A stretch of DNA of 64,000 bases from Arthrobacter sp. AK04 (GCF_021129155.1 NZ_JAJOMC010000018.1:1-64000), one strand, 5' to 3'. Positions 27,552 through 36,999 are shown, counted from the stretch's first letter. Made by a program: numbers and translations. The notes: a model not told the origin generated them from the letters alone.

Positions 27552-28445
27552 CTAGTGCGAATTCCTCACCTCTTCGAGAAACTCCTTCGCGATCTGCGAC
27601 ATCAGGTTCAGCGCCTCTTCCTCAGTTATCGCCAGCCCTGTGTTGGACCCCATGTCGAGAGACACCGTTGCAGCTAGGACGCGGAGCCCGACCCCAGCAG
27701 CGTTCCCGCTAAAGGACTCCTTGGTGACATAAGCCTTCTCCCCGATGTCCGGACCGGGGAGAAGCTGGATCATCATCTTCTGGGTCCCGGCAGCTCCGGA
27801 CACCGTCTGGTCGAACGTGGCGCAGCGAACCATCAGGTCCTGGCTGTAATCAAAGTCAGCTTTAGCGAGAGCCTCCCGGGGGGCACTTCTGACATCAAAG
27901 AGGATCATGCCGGTTCCGTGAGCTCCCAGGTTGAAGACCTCGCCCTGCGCGAAGCCCATGGAGAGATCCAATTGCACCTGGTGCTGCCACGACCTGTGGA
28001 AGACGTTGCACTCAGCCGGCTCGGTCGGACCCAGTATTGACGAGGTCGAAGCAGACGCTGGCGGCTGGGGCATCAAGGCATAAGACTTGCGGGCCATGGC
28101 TGTGTCTTCGGCCCTTCCGCCGTGCGGCTCCAGAACTCTGCTGCTGATTGCCATGAGCTCCTGGTCCGTGAAGACTTTCTGTGGCGTGGCGGTGACCTCA
28201 GCCGACGGCGAGGCGGTAACACTGGCAGCTGCCGAGCTGCTGATGTCGCTGGACGGCGTGGTGCCACCAGGCTGACCGGGTCCGCATGCCGTGAGGATCA
28301 GTAGCCCAGCAACCAGCACGACCGCTGGGCGGAAGCTGTCAGCACGCAGGGGCCTTCGCACGCATCTTCCGGCTTCCAGATGCACCAGGGCTTCCTCCGA
28401 TTCATTCCTAAGAGCTTGTGGGGCGGCAAGCATGGGCTGGCTCAA
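27552..28445 (-). CDS. Lipoprotein of unknown function
   Basis: A protein of up to 297 residues. The N-terminal 45 residues are polar; then VVLVAGLLILTACGPGQPGG gives a hydrophobic core and lipobox (LTAC), so the mature protein is anchored outside the membrane after a Ser/Thr/Ala-rich linker. The ligand-like domain (from about residue 95) contains CNVFHRSWQHQVQLDLSMGF, MILFDVRSAP and VRCATFDQTV, with two cysteines likely bridged. TTG 28445 overlaps the stop of the upstream lipoprotein gene; a later start (ATG 28433 or below) is possible and would shorten the unusual N-terminus. It resembles actinobacterial sensor-like lipoproteins only in general pattern. The pair forms an operon. Confidence 0.7.
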   Translation of the reverse strand: MSQPMLAAPQALRNESEEALVHLEAGRCVRRPLRADSFRPAVVLVAGLLILTACGPGQPGGTTPSSDISSSAAASVTASPSAEVTATPQKVFTDQELMAISSRVLEPHGGRAEDTAMARKSYALMPQPPASASTSSILGPTEPAECNVFHRSWQHQVQLDLSMGFAQGEVFNLGAHGTGMILFDVRSAPREALAKADFDYSQDLMVRCATFDQTVSGAAGTQKMMIQLLPGPDIGEKAYVTKESFSGNAAGVGLRVLAATVSLDMGSNTGLAITEEEALNLMSQIAKEFLEEVRNSH

Positions 28446-29554
28446 AAGTCGATCCCCTTAACCAAAGTGACGAACTGTTCCTTGACCTGCTCTTCGTTGG
28501 GGCCGGCCGGTGAGATCAGGATCTGCGCCGTGAAAATAGCCATGCTCTGCCCGCGGGCCACCATGAGGGACAGGACCGTGACCGGCACATCGCTCTCGGG
28601 CCTGAGGGACTTCGGTCCACCCGGTTCCGACCGGATGATGAGGATCGCTTTGTCGCCAACACTCTCGATGCTTTGGCCATCGGGAACCTGACGGGACAGC
28701 AGGGACGCACCTCCCTCGTGAAGTTCGATGGAGAATACAAGCGAGTCCGGACCAGGTGTCCCCAATGCGCCAAAGCTGTACCGGCAATTGCCCTCGCCCG
28801 GGAGAACCTGCGCCTGGGTTGTGGCGCCAAATGCCTGCTTGAGCGCGTCGTCGCTGACCAGGGCACATACGGGACTGTTCGTAGAACTTTGCGGACCGAC
28901 AGGTGGCGCAGGGGGAACCCGAAGCTCAGCCCCGTTGCCCCACCCGGCCTCGACAAGGGCCTGGGCAAGTGCGCGCGCCGCAGCATCCCCATCCGGTACC
29001 GGGAACTCCGGCGATATTGGTGGGAATTCGACGATGCGCAGGTCGAGGGACTCGTTGCCCCGGACAGCCTTCAGGACAGTATTGGCCGACGCCCCTCCGG
29101 ACTCGCCACGGAACCACCCCGTCCACTGCATGCATGCGAAGTCACCGATGCCCTCAACTGCTGAGCAGTCCGGGGTCTTTCTCGTCTCGGCAATTTGCGC
29201 CGCCGACGCGGGCGACGTCAACGAGACGGACAGTGCCCGGCTCTTGCTCGCTTTACTCATGTAGCCGCAACCGTACGCCGGGCTCCCCCCGAACTTGCCT
29301 TCCGACCCCATCTGCGCCAAATCGGGATCGATCTTGGCAGCGATCTCGGGGGTGATCAGATCACAGGCCGGGCTGCCCGACACGGCCATTGGAGACTCGG
29401 CTGCTTTGGTTGAGGGAGACTGGGCAGATCCGGATGACGAAGACTGGGTTGGGGACGAGGGCGTGCCCCCTTGCGTACACCCGCCAAGGAGCAAGGTCAG
29501 TGCCGCGGACAGAATAAGAACTGTCCGAGGGGCAAGCTTCCGGTGAGCGCACAT
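28442..29554 (-). CDS. Lipoprotein with two DUF3558-like repeats
   Basis: A 370-residue lipoprotein starting at ATG 29554 (MCAHRKLAPRTVLILSAALT) with lipobox LLLGGC and a Ser/Gln/Thr-rich linker. Two related domains follow: one begins PACDLITPEIAAKIDPDL and the other SPVCALVSDDALKQAFGATT, each with a paired Cys-x-Tyr (YGCGYMS, GNCRYSF). The pattern resembles the DUF3558 family of actinobacterial lipoproteins, which I cannot confirm without a search. Exported and membrane-anchored. It is the promoter-proximal gene of a two-lipoprotein operon that diverges from the SARP-type regulator gene. Confidence 0.72.
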   Translation of the reverse strand: MCAHRKLAPRTVLILSAALTLLLGGCTQGGTPSSPTQSSSSGSAQSPSTKAAESPMAVSGSPACDLITPEIAAKIDPDLAQMGSEGKFGGSPAYGCGYMSKASKSRALSVSLTSPASAAQIAETRKTPDCSAVEGIGDFACMQWTGWFRGESGGASANTVLKAVRGNESLDLRIVEFPPISPEFPVPDGDAAARALAQALVEAGWGNGAELRVPPAPPVGPQSSTNSPVCALVSDDALKQAFGATTQAQVLPGEGNCRYSFGALGTPGPDSLVFSIELHEGGASLLSRQVPDGQSIESVGDKAILIIRSEPGGPKSLRPESDVPVTVLSLMVARGQSMAIFTAQILISPAGPNEEQVKEQFVTLVKGIDF

Positions 29555-29916
29555 TGCTTCCCTCTCATCTTCCAAAAGCTGCCGCCTGAAACGGCGCCAC
29601 TAATGCGCTCATGCTATGGACGCCAAGGCCGCGTCAAAAGAGGCTAAGGACCTGCAGGCCAGCGGAACCTGCGGGACCTTCTCGACCTCTACAAGGTCAA
29701 GGGCCAACTGCCATCAACGGGAACTTCCGCACACCGATGGTCTATTCAACGGTGGCAGAAACCGGGGTAACTGATAGCCGTGGCCCCGTTTGTCGGCCCT
29801 GGACCCCTTCCTTTGGATCCACCTACCTAACACGTCCCGTAAATACTCGAAACGGTGGACTTGCAAAGGTCCCGGCGAAACAATGGGTACCGAGAACTTT
29901 AGGAAAGCAGGACGGT
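29555..29916. other. Divergent intergenic region between lipoprotein operon and SARP regulator
   Basis: About 360 bases. A frame is open through it on the plus strand but its residues look non-coding and the first good start with an SD-like AGGAAAG is at 29917. Promoters for both directions must lie here; no -35/-10 pair stands out. No strong palindrome seen. Confidence 0.45.
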
Positions 29917-32901
29917 ATGGCCGACCCGCCTCTTGAACGACGGACGACGACGCCTTTAGCTCCTGGATTGCTCCGTCCACGGCTAATGTCGGCGCCCCAT
30001 GGTGTCGTCAATCCGCGGCTAAGACTTGCAGTAGGCCCCACCGGAACCGGAAAAACCACTCTGCTCATGCAATGGGCAGCCCAGTACCCCGGCGATGTGG
30101 TTTGGTATCAATCGGGAAGCCCGGATGCGAAATCTGGGGAAATGTTCTCCTTCCTTGCGTGTGCGTTAGGTGCCGCCATTGAACGTGAGCCGGCAAGCTC
30201 CTTTCCCGGTCTAGCCAACGCGGCAGAATTGCTCGATCGGCATATCTACTTCGTTGTTGATGATTTCCACCTTCTCGCAGGCACCCCTGCAGAGGAAGAG
30301 CTGGAACAACTCATTGCGGTCAATTCACCGCACATGCACTTCCTTATTGGAAGCAGGCATTTCCCCCGTATCAATATGGCCAAGTCTGAAATGCGGAACG
30401 CTTTCAGCGTTTTTGGTGACGACCTGCGGTTTCGCGATTATGAAATTGAGCAGCTCTTCCGCACTACCTTCAAGCGCCCACTCAGCGTGCACGGTGTATC
30501 GAATGTGGCCCGGGTAACGGATGGATGGGCTGCAGCTCTGTACCTCTTCCATCTGGCGACGACGAACCGTTCGAACGTAGAAAGGCGCCGTGCCGCGGAG
30601 TCACTCAACTCCAGGTCGCGGTTTGCCGGAGACTACCTGGTCAATCACTTCCTAGCCGGCACAACGCCGGATATGAATCGGCTGTTAACCGTGACGAGCT
30701 TGCTGGACTTCATCACGCCGTCTCGGTGTGACGCCCTGCTCGAACGGCACGACAGCCGAGCCGTGCTTCACAGGCTTGAAGAGTTGGGCATTATCGCTAC
30801 GGATGACGATGGGGCCACATACCGAATGCCGAAGGTATTACGTCTGTATCTCCTTGCCGGTATTGACGAGATGGAGCCCGAAGAACAGGCTGGCTTGAGG
30901 CAACGTACTGCCGCTCTGCTTGAACGGGAAGGGGAAGTCGGAGAGGGTTTGCGGATCCTGGCCGAGGGCGGTGACTGGGAGAGCGTCAAACTCCTGCTGG
31001 CCAGGGCTGGCGGGTCAGCCCTACAGCCCGGCCGTTGCGGATGGGCGGCTTCCATCCCGGACCGTGTGATGCCGGACGACGCCTGGGTCCTCGCCGCCCG
31101 TTCGAGGGAAATGCTCGACGACGGCCGGGCCACGGCGGCAGAGGGTGCTGCAGCTCGGGTTCGGGACCTGACTACCGACCCCGAGTGCCTGCGGATTGCC
31201 AACGGCCTACGTCTGACAGCGGCGGTCTGGTCCGTACGTGGCGAACCGGAAGGCGCTGACGGCCCTGTTCGGAATTTGCGCAAGGCCATCAAGGGAAATC
31301 CGCGTTCGACGACCTGCTCGTCGTCAATCAAAGGCCATCCGGAATACCTGTTCACAGGGTTAGCGTTTCTGCTTGCGGGCGATCAGCGGTCCGCGTTGCC
31401 GTTGCTCATTCAGTGCGCCGAGCGGCTGGACCTGGACCCTGCAGCTGCCCTCGCAGCACAGCTTGCATTGGCCGTATTCGGACATGACTCCGCTGGCTCG
31501 GACTCCTGGGATATGGCTGCCGAAGTCGACTCCGTGCAGCGTCAGGCAGAACGGCGTGGCTTCACTTGGCTGGGGCGCCTGGCCGGGGGTATCCAGGCGG
31601 CCCTCCCGGGAACTCCTGCAGCATTCGTTGCGGCCAATTCTGTTATCGCAGCCTGCGAGGACCGGGGCGACGAATGGGGCGCCGCCCTCATCGCCGCAGG
31701 TGCAGTCCTGTTGCGGCTGCGGACCGGCGCCGCGGATCTTGGGCAACTTGAAGCACTGGCCAAGCGTTTCCGACGGCTTCCCGCAGGCACACTTGAGGCC
31801 TGGACATACTCCGCGGAGGCACTTGTCTCCGCAAAGCTCGACTTGCCTTGCGCTCCCGAGGACGCTCAGTCAGCAGAGGCTTTCGCCCGAACAGCGTCGG
31901 TTCCGGGAGCGCTTGCCGTCGCCTACGCGGCAATGGCGCTTCACAAGCCGGAGGAATACCCGGAGCTCATGCGTCAGGCCTCCGAAACCGCACAATTTGC
32001 AGGCCTGGTGTGCCGTCCCTGGACGTGGTTGGCGCCGTGCCGCCATGAACTCGTCCCGCCGCCAAGCCTGCCGCCGGCCGTGGCCAGCGACTATGAGCCG
32101 CCGATACGACACAGTGACGGCAACACCGAACCCATGCCAGAGCGTGCCCGGCTGCCTTCACTTCAAATCACTTGTCTGGGCGAATTCGCCCTCAGCCGTG
32201 AAAAGGTGCCTGTGGATCTGTCCAGAATCCGGCCCCAGGCCAGGACCGTCCTGCGGATTCTTTGCCTGAACGCGGGCCGCCTGGTGCACCGGGAGCGGCT
32301 TGCAGGGATACTGTGGCCCGATTTGGATGCACCGGCAGCTTTGCATGCCCTTCAAGTGAGCGTGTCCTGCCTTCGGGGTGCTTTGCAGCCTGAGGGAGTG
32401 TCTGGAGGCGGGCAGCTTCTAGTCCGGCAGGGTGCGGCCTACGCGCTGGTTCTCGGCACCGGGTCGACGTTTGATCTCGCCGATTTCGACCAGTCTCTGC
32501 AAGCCGCATCCTTGGCGAAGTCCGCCGGCGACTCCCTTGGCGCGGCGCAGGAGCTCCGCCACGCTGTCGAACTCTATTCCGGTGAGGTGCTGCCGGAGGA
32601 TGGTCCGGCGGAATGGGTCTCAGATATACGCGAAAGGTACCGCCAACGGGCGGCTGAGGCGGCAGCTACCCTTGCCAGCGTTGAACTGAGTCTGGGTAAT
32701 ACTGCTGCTGCAGCCGCCGCCGCAACACGAAGTGTTGAAATTGATCCATGGCGCGACGAATCCTGGCGCACCCTGGTGGAGACATTCCAACGCCTTGGTA
32801 ATCCGGCTGCCGCACAACGCGCGCAGAGAAAATACGACCGCATGTTGAATACTCTCGGCGTTGACGCGGAATATGGCTTCGCCGAAGGAAAAGATCATTA
32901 G
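29917..32901 (+). CDS. Large NTPase regulator with C-terminal SARP domain
   Basis: A 994-residue cytoplasmic regulator. Start ATG 29917 is chosen because upstream codons look non-coding. Residues 1-250 are a STAND/MalT-like NTPase: Walker A GPTGTGKT (40-47), Walker B in YFVVDDFHLL, and a sensor-like LIGSRHFPRI. The middle (about 300-740) is a helical, TPR-like array. Residues 746-994 form a SARP module: winged-helix LQITCLGEFALSR...ARTVLRILCLNAGRLVHRERLAGILWPD, then the BTAD helices. SARP domains bind direct repeats near -35 boxes and activate; here the DNA-binding part is at the C-terminus, opposite to classical large SARPs. It converges with the eCIS operon (stops overlap by four bases), so it may activate that locus; this is inference from position. 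Confidence 0.85.
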   Translation: MADPPLERRTTTPLAPGLLRPRLMSAPHGVVNPRLRLAVGPTGTGKTTLLMQWAAQYPGDVVWYQSGSPDAKSGEMFSFLACALGAAIEREPASSFPGLANAAELLDRHIYFVVDDFHLLAGTPAEEELEQLIAVNSPHMHFLIGSRHFPRINMAKSEMRNAFSVFGDDLRFRDYEIEQLFRTTFKRPLSVHGVSNVARVTDGWAAALYLFHLATTNRSNVERRRAAESLNSRSRFAGDYLVNHFLAGTTPDMNRLLTVTSLLDFITPSRCDALLERHDSRAVLHRLEELGIIATDDDGATYRMPKVLRLYLLAGIDEMEPEEQAGLRQRTAALLEREGEVGEGLRILAEGGDWESVKLLLARAGGSALQPGRCGWAASIPDRVMPDDAWVLAARSREMLDDGRATAAEGAAARVRDLTTDPECLRIANGLRLTAAVWSVRGEPEGADGPVRNLRKAIKGNPRSTTCSSSIKGHPEYLFTGLAFLLAGDQRSALPLLIQCAERLDLDPAAALAAQLALAVFGHDSAGSDSWDMAAEVDSVQRQAERRGFTWLGRLAGGIQAALPGTPAAFVAANSVIAACEDRGDEWGAALIAAGAVLLRLRTGAADLGQLEALAKRFRRLPAGTLEAWTYSAEALVSAKLDLPCAPEDAQSAEAFARTASVPGALAVAYAAMALHKPEEYPELMRQASETAQFAGLVCRPWTWLAPCRHELVPPPSLPPAVASDYEPPIRHSDGNTEPMPERARLPSLQITCLGEFALSREKVPVDLSRIRPQARTVLRILCLNAGRLVHRERLAGILWPDLDAPAALHALQVSVSCLRGALQPEGVSGGGQLLVRQGAAYALVLGTGSTFDLADFDQSLQAASLAKSAGDSLGAAQELRHAVELYSGEVLPEDGPAEWVSDIRERYRQRAAEAAATLASVELSLGNTAAAAAAATRSVEIDPWRDESWRTLVETFQRLGNPAAAQRAQRKYDRMLNTLGVDAEYGFAEGKDH

Positions 32902-34055
32902 CGTCCCGAGAACTGTACCTCCGCGATAGCTACCGGGGCCTCCTCTGGGCCCGTCGAATCCAGAATCCTAAGCCGCACTGCCGAGACCCGGTCCGCAACG
33001 ATGGAGAAGGGCTGCCTTTCCTTCACATCCTTGAGTTCGAAACTTTCAATCTTCGGCTGCCCGTCCGCCTGGACCGCTGTCACCTCCACATTGAGTGGGC
33101 GCCGATCCTTGATGAAAACGTTTGAGTCGTCTGACGCGCCGCCGGTGATGAATATCTGGGTCAGCCGGAACTCCCTTTCGAAAACAAAATCCAAGAACTG
33201 GTCGCTGGTGTTGCCCGCTACCCCGGCGGCCCATGACCGGTTGCTAAAGGTATCTATGGCAAAGTCAGGCAGGCGGTCCGGCTGGGAACTGGAAGCGGTG
33301 ACGGACATTGCCCGCTTATCTGAACTTAGGAATCTGTCCTGAACCTGTGCCACGGCAGTGTCGATGGCGCCCCTCCCTGCATATGCCGCGCCGCCTAAAA
33401 CCCCAAGCACCGCAAGGAAGGACACCAGCCTCACAGGAAAGTGCCGCCGCTTCCGCTTCGGCCGGGTCCCGGCGGGCAGCGGAGCCTTCGGCCGGCGGCT
33501 GGCGAGCCTCCGCCACCAGGGAAGAGGCGGTACGACGGCGGCCTCGGCGAGGCTCGCTGCGCACCGTCGACAGTAATGGCGCTCGCGGTTGTTCCCTGCA
33601 CCGCACCGTCCGCAGATCAGCTCGCCTGGAACTGGCGGCGTTTCATCCATGGGAGGAGGAGGGCTGGTTTCCAGAGGTGTCGTCCGCCGGCCGGGCTTCA
33701 CCTCTGGAGGCGGCTCGGTCCTGTCGCCACCGGGAACTGGCTTCAGCGGTTTTTCCGCTCTAATGACCCCAGCAGCTTCCTCCTCCGGGAAGGTTCCGGG
33801 GAGAAGCGTAACGCGCGGCACGCTTGAGGGCTGGTCCATTCTGGTACTCCGCTGCGACGCCGGGCCATGGTCGGGAGGCGCCGGGACCTTCGGCATGAGA
33901 ACCGTCTTTCCGTCACCGGGGTCCGCCTCCGGCCCTGCTTTTGCGTATCTTGAAGGTTTCTCCTTATCACCCTGCCATACGAGGTAGGCTCCGCAGTTGG
34001 CGCAGAAGCTCTCGCCGTCGTTATTTCGCGTACTGCATTCTCCGCAGATCAGCAC
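32898..34055 (-). CDS. Zinc-ribbon membrane protein with discoidin/NADase-type glycan-binding-like domain
   Basis: A 385-residue protein starting at GTG 34055 behind GGAGG. A CxxC...CxxC zinc ribbon (Cys4, 7, 18, 21) is followed by a Pro-rich stretch, a second ribbon (CGRCGAGNNRERHYCRRC near 147-164), a basic patch and one membrane helix (FPVRLVSFLAVLGVLGGAAY, about 207-226). The C-terminal ~130 residues form a beta-sandwich: VTASSSQPDRLPDFAIDTFS, NRSWAAG, DQFLDFVFEREFRLTQIFIT resembles the discoidin-like domain found next to zinc ribbons in actinobacteria. The ribbons should be cytoplasmic and the sandwich outside. As last gene of the eCIS operon it may link the apparatus with the membrane or wall. 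Confidence 0.75.
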   Translation of the reverse strand: MLICGECSTRNNDGESFCANCGAYLVWQGDKEKPSRYAKAGPEADPGDGKTVLMPKVPAPPDHGPASQRSTRMDQPSSVPRVTLLPGTFPEEEAAGVIRAEKPLKPVPGGDRTEPPPEVKPGRRTTPLETSPPPPMDETPPVPGELICGRCGAGNNRERHYCRRCAASLAEAAVVPPLPWWRRLASRRPKAPLPAGTRPKRKRRHFPVRLVSFLAVLGVLGGAAYAGRGAIDTAVAQVQDRFLSSDKRAMSVTASSSQPDRLPDFAIDTFSNRSWAAGVAGNTSDQFLDFVFEREFRLTQIFITGGASDDSNVFIKDRRPLNVEVTAVQADGQPKIESFELKDVKERQPFSIVADRVSAVRLRILDSTGPEEAPVAIAEVQFSGR

Positions 34056-34065
34056 CTGGGCCTCC

Positions 34066-34635
34066 TCAGGAATCGTCAGGCAGACGGGTAACTCGCGGCA
34101 CTACTTCCAGGGTGTGGGGAACGTGGGCCGGCTTCACAGCGTTGACTATTCCTTCCAGGCGCCGCACATTCACGTCCTCCACCGCGGAGGCGTACACGCG
34201 AACGTGCAACAACGCAGCAGCGTTTCCGGGAAGGCGCCCACCCGGAGTCGAGGACCACGTGGCGCCGCCGCTGTCATCGACGCTCACATCCAGCACCCCT
34301 CCCACCGCAAGCCGTACGGCGTCCGCCACTCCGGCGACAGTGCCACGGCGGCGGTGGATGGCTGCTGCATTGGCAACAACAGCTCGCCGCTGGGATGCGG
34401 GCCAGGTCTCGTCCAGCCGAACGCCCACCCAGTCGGCCAGCCAATCGAGGAAATCCTCGGGCGCCAAGCGGGGGTCAAAGTAGGAGGGCAGGCCGTCCAG
34501 GGTGGTGAATACCGGCGCAAGGGCGTCGTCGAAAGCCATCAGGAACCGCTGCAGGAAAGCGTCTTCCTGCAGAGCGGCAGGGAGCTGCGGTGCCAGCGGC
34601 ACCGCGCTTGGCAGCCCTTTGATCATCCCCCGCAT
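34066..34635 (-). CDS. eCIS baseplate protein, phage tail protein I (gpI)-like
   Basis: A 189-residue protein. The frame is open far upstream, but ATG 34635 follows the baseplate J stop directly and begins MRGMIKGLPSAVPLAPQLPA; ATG 34626 is an alternative. FLQRFLMAFDDALAPVFTTL, YFDPRLAPEDFLDWLADWVG and RRAVVANAAAIHRRRGTVAG are the blocks of gpI/Afp12-like proteins, where a short N-terminal part contacts baseplate J and the LxWLAxWVG region packs in the wedge. The C-terminal part (LLHVRVYASAVEDVNVRRLE) is a beta-alpha-beta unit. It helps build the baseplate wedge. No fibre-like extension is present. Confidence 0.85.
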   Translation of the reverse strand: MRGMIKGLPSAVPLAPQLPAALQEDAFLQRFLMAFDDALAPVFTTLDGLPSYFDPRLAPEDFLDWLADWVGVRLDETWPASQRRAVVANAAAIHRRRGTVAGVADAVRLAVGGVLDVSVDDSGGATWSSTPGGRLPGNAAALLHVRVYASAVEDVNVRRLEGIVNAVKPAHVPHTLEVVPRVTRLPDDS

Positions 34636-34636
34636 C

Positions 34637-36586
34637 TCACGCCCCTTCCGATACGCGGACTCGGTGGTCGAAGGAGAACACAAGGGCGTTGCGTTCCACC
34701 TCGACCTGCTGCAGCGGTTCCCCGCGCCGGCCGGTGGTGGGATTCGCGGCGAACACCAGCACCTCGTCCACAATTTCCGTTCCGGACAGGCCCTGAAGCA
34801 CCGCGTGGACTTCCCCGGAGTGAACGGGACGGCCAAAAGGCCAGCCGTCGCCGTCAGGGCCGCCGCGGATGGGGTCAAAGTACCGGTAGAGCGCCCGCAG
34901 GGCCTCCCGCTGCAGGACCTCGCGGGAAATCCTGGGCCGTGCCGTCAGCCTGGCCACGACCGTAACACCGCGGTAAAAGGGCGGTTCCACGAGAACCCGT
35001 GCGCCCACCGGTCGCCGAGCATCCAGGTACGACGCAATGGCGGAGAGCGTTTTATCATCGGGCACCAGGTCCTCGAATGCGAGGCGTTCTTCCTTGTCCG
35101 GCACCGCTGCCGGGACCACCAGCACCCGCACCCCGCCGGCCTCGTCCTCTGCCAGCGCCGGAATGCAGCGGACCCGGGCTACGTCCGGCGCCGCCCGCTT
35201 CGCAAGCTGTTCGTAGTCCTCGGCGGTGATGGCCCGGTCCCGGGTCCGCAAAGCCAAAGGCCCCCGGATTTTGGCCTGCTCAATCGTTTCCGGAGCCACG
35301 CCCCCGTGGGCAGCCCGCCGGTTCTCGACGCTGTTGACGAAGGGAATCGTTGACCGCAGCACTGATACTGCCCGGGCAGCCACGTTCCCGCGCGGTCCTC
35401 CCCCGGTGCGGTAACGCGGCACCCTGACGGGGCTGCCGGCCGGCGGCACTGCCCCGAAGTGCCGCAGCGAACCGTCAGGTTCGCGGACGGCGGGCGGGAA
35501 GTGCACAGTTCCCGCTGTGCGGTCGACTACAACCACATGGTCCTTCGGTCCGCACCCCGCAAACGAGTCCACCTCCGTCCAGGATTCCCAGCCTGGGCCG
35601 GCAGCGATCTCGACAATGAAATCCTCACCGCCGGGCACAACGGGACGTCTGCCCAGTTCGAAGCTCTCCCCGGGAACGCCCTCTGACATGCCGATGATTT
35701 CATCGGTGATGGTCTCCGCATGGACGGCCGGCACGGAACCGCCGATGGTGAACGCGCTGGCCGACCGGACTATGGGCGATGCGCTGTAGGACGGGTACCC
35801 CGGTGGCGGCTCAACGACGCGGCACCGCAGCCAACCTGCCCGGGACCCGCCCAACAGGGAAGCCGCGTGCGTGTCGGGAAGGTGGATGACTACGTCACCT
35901 GGCCGGTTCAGGCCTCCGGTCCCGTCGCTGTCGAGCTCGCAGGCGATCCAGTCAGCGCCGTTCCACGCCTCCCATACGAGGGGAGGGTTCCGCGGGTTGA
36001 CTCCGACTCCCCTGACTTCGCACTCAAACCGGAGGGCAACCGCGCAGGATGGCGCCTGATCGTTCAACCCGAGCAGCAACGCATCCCCGAGCGCCGGCGG
36101 AGTGCCAAAGCAGGCGAAGCCGCTGTCTCCGTGCAGTACCTCGGCATGCGGCACCGGTGTGCCGCCGCTCCCCTGCGCCATGACATACGCCAGGCGGCGG
36201 GGCGGAATGGTCAGCTCCCGCGTGGTCGTGAACACCACTGCCTCTTCCTCCTCGGTCCGCCGTGTGGAAGCTTCTGTTCCGGCGGGGATTACGACGGCGT
36301 CCGGCTGGGGGGCGGAGAGCCACATCAGGAGTTCGGCTGAGGCCGCCGTCGGCGGGTGGAGGGTGACGCCCAGGAGCTCCAGGAATGCGACGTACAGGCG
36401 GTCCGGCACGCGGTTGAGCCGGTAAAACAGCTGGTCAACCATGAAAGCGAAGGATTCGATGAGCGTTACGCCCGGATCGGAGACGTTGTGGTCCGTCCAC
36501 TCCGGGCAATAGTTCGCAACGAGGCGTTTCGCGTCGTCCACGAGGTCTTGGAACCGGCGGTCATCAAGGTTGGGTGAGGGCAGCAT
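34637..36586 (-). CDS. eCIS baseplate wedge protein, baseplate J-like (Afp11 type)
   Basis: A 649-residue protein. LPSPNLDDRRFQDLVDDAKR and WTDHNVSDPGVTLIESFAFM, then LFYRLNRVPDRLYVAFLELLGVTL, are the conserved N-terminus of putative baseplate assembly proteins of the J/gp6 group. In the second half, RFGAVPPAGSPVRVPRYRTG-type sequence (HFGAVPPAGSPVRVPRYRTG), ENRRAAHGGVAPETIEQAK and RDRAITAEDYEQLAKRAAPD are the classical J core. It forms the wedge ring around the spike and triggers sheath contraction. ATG 36586 shares a base with the gp25 stop (TGATG). Size matches eCIS relatives. Confidence 0.93.
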   Translation of the reverse strand: MLPSPNLDDRRFQDLVDDAKRLVANYCPEWTDHNVSDPGVTLIESFAFMVDQLFYRLNRVPDRLYVAFLELLGVTLHPPTAASAELLMWLSAPQPDAVVIPAGTEASTRRTEEEEAVVFTTTRELTIPPRRLAYVMAQGSGGTPVPHAEVLHGDSGFACFGTPPALGDALLLGLNDQAPSCAVALRFECEVRGVGVNPRNPPLVWEAWNGADWIACELDSDGTGGLNRPGDVVIHLPDTHAASLLGGSRAGWLRCRVVEPPPGYPSYSASPIVRSASAFTIGGSVPAVHAETITDEIIGMSEGVPGESFELGRRPVVPGGEDFIVEIAAGPGWESWTEVDSFAGCGPKDHVVVVDRTAGTVHFPPAVREPDGSLRHFGAVPPAGSPVRVPRYRTGGGPRGNVAARAVSVLRSTIPFVNSVENRRAAHGGVAPETIEQAKIRGPLALRTRDRAITAEDYEQLAKRAAPDVARVRCIPALAEDEAGGVRVLVVPAAVPDKEERLAFEDLVPDDKTLSAIASYLDARRPVGARVLVEPPFYRGVTVVARLTARPRISREVLQREALRALYRYFDPIRGGPDGDGWPFGRPVHSGEVHAVLQGLSGTEIVDEVLVFAANPTTGRRGEPLQQVEVERNALVFSFDHRVRVSEGA

Positions 36587-36999
36587 CAGTAGTCACGCTC
36601 TTCGCCGTTGCGCGGGATGACATAGAAGGGGAAGACCAGGTTGCGGGGGTCGTTGGTCCCCCTGATGGTGTATTGGATGTCAATCAGAAGCACGCCGTCG
36701 TCAACACCGTCAAAATGGACCAGCACGTTTTCGAGGTCAATCCGGGGCTCCCAACGGTTCAGGGCCACCCGGACCACGTAGGCAATGTCCCCGGCCGTGG
36801 CTGCGTCGGCGGGTGCGAAAACGTAGTCGTGGACGGCGCAGCCAAACTCGGGTCGCATGGGCCGCTCCCCCGGTGACGTGGCAAGGATCAGGTGGATGCT
36901 TTCTTCAATCTCGCGCTGGTCGTGGACCAGCGCGATGCCGCCTGTCCTGTCGGTGCGCAGCGGGAACGCCCAACCGGCGCCAATGAACTCCTGTCCCAC
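36586..36999 (-). CDS. eCIS baseplate protein, gp25-like (Afp9 type)
   Basis: A 137-residue protein. Start GTG 36999 (VGQEFIGAGWAFPLRTDRTG) lies behind GAGGAGG and replaces the longer open frame. IEESIHLILATSPGERPMRPEFGCAVHDYVFAP contains the EPR-type core of gp25/lysozyme-like baseplate proteins (here GERPMRPEFG), followed by RVALNRWEPRIDLENVLVHF. gp25 nucleates the sheath on the baseplate. It lies between spike and baseplate J genes as in Afp and PVC clusters. Confidence 0.92.
   Translation of the reverse strand: MGQEFIGAGWAFPLRTDRTGGIALVHDQREIEESIHLILATSPGERPMRPEFGCAVHDYVFAPADAATAGDIAYVVRVALNRWEPRIDLENVLVHFDGVDDGVLLIDIQYTIRGTNDPRNLVFPFYVIPRNGEERDY

Noticed and set aside
29611..29916. N-terminal extension of the SARP-type regulator
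   Set aside because: The extra 102 codons have non-coding-like composition, and an SD-like start at 29917 opens directly into the NTPase domain.
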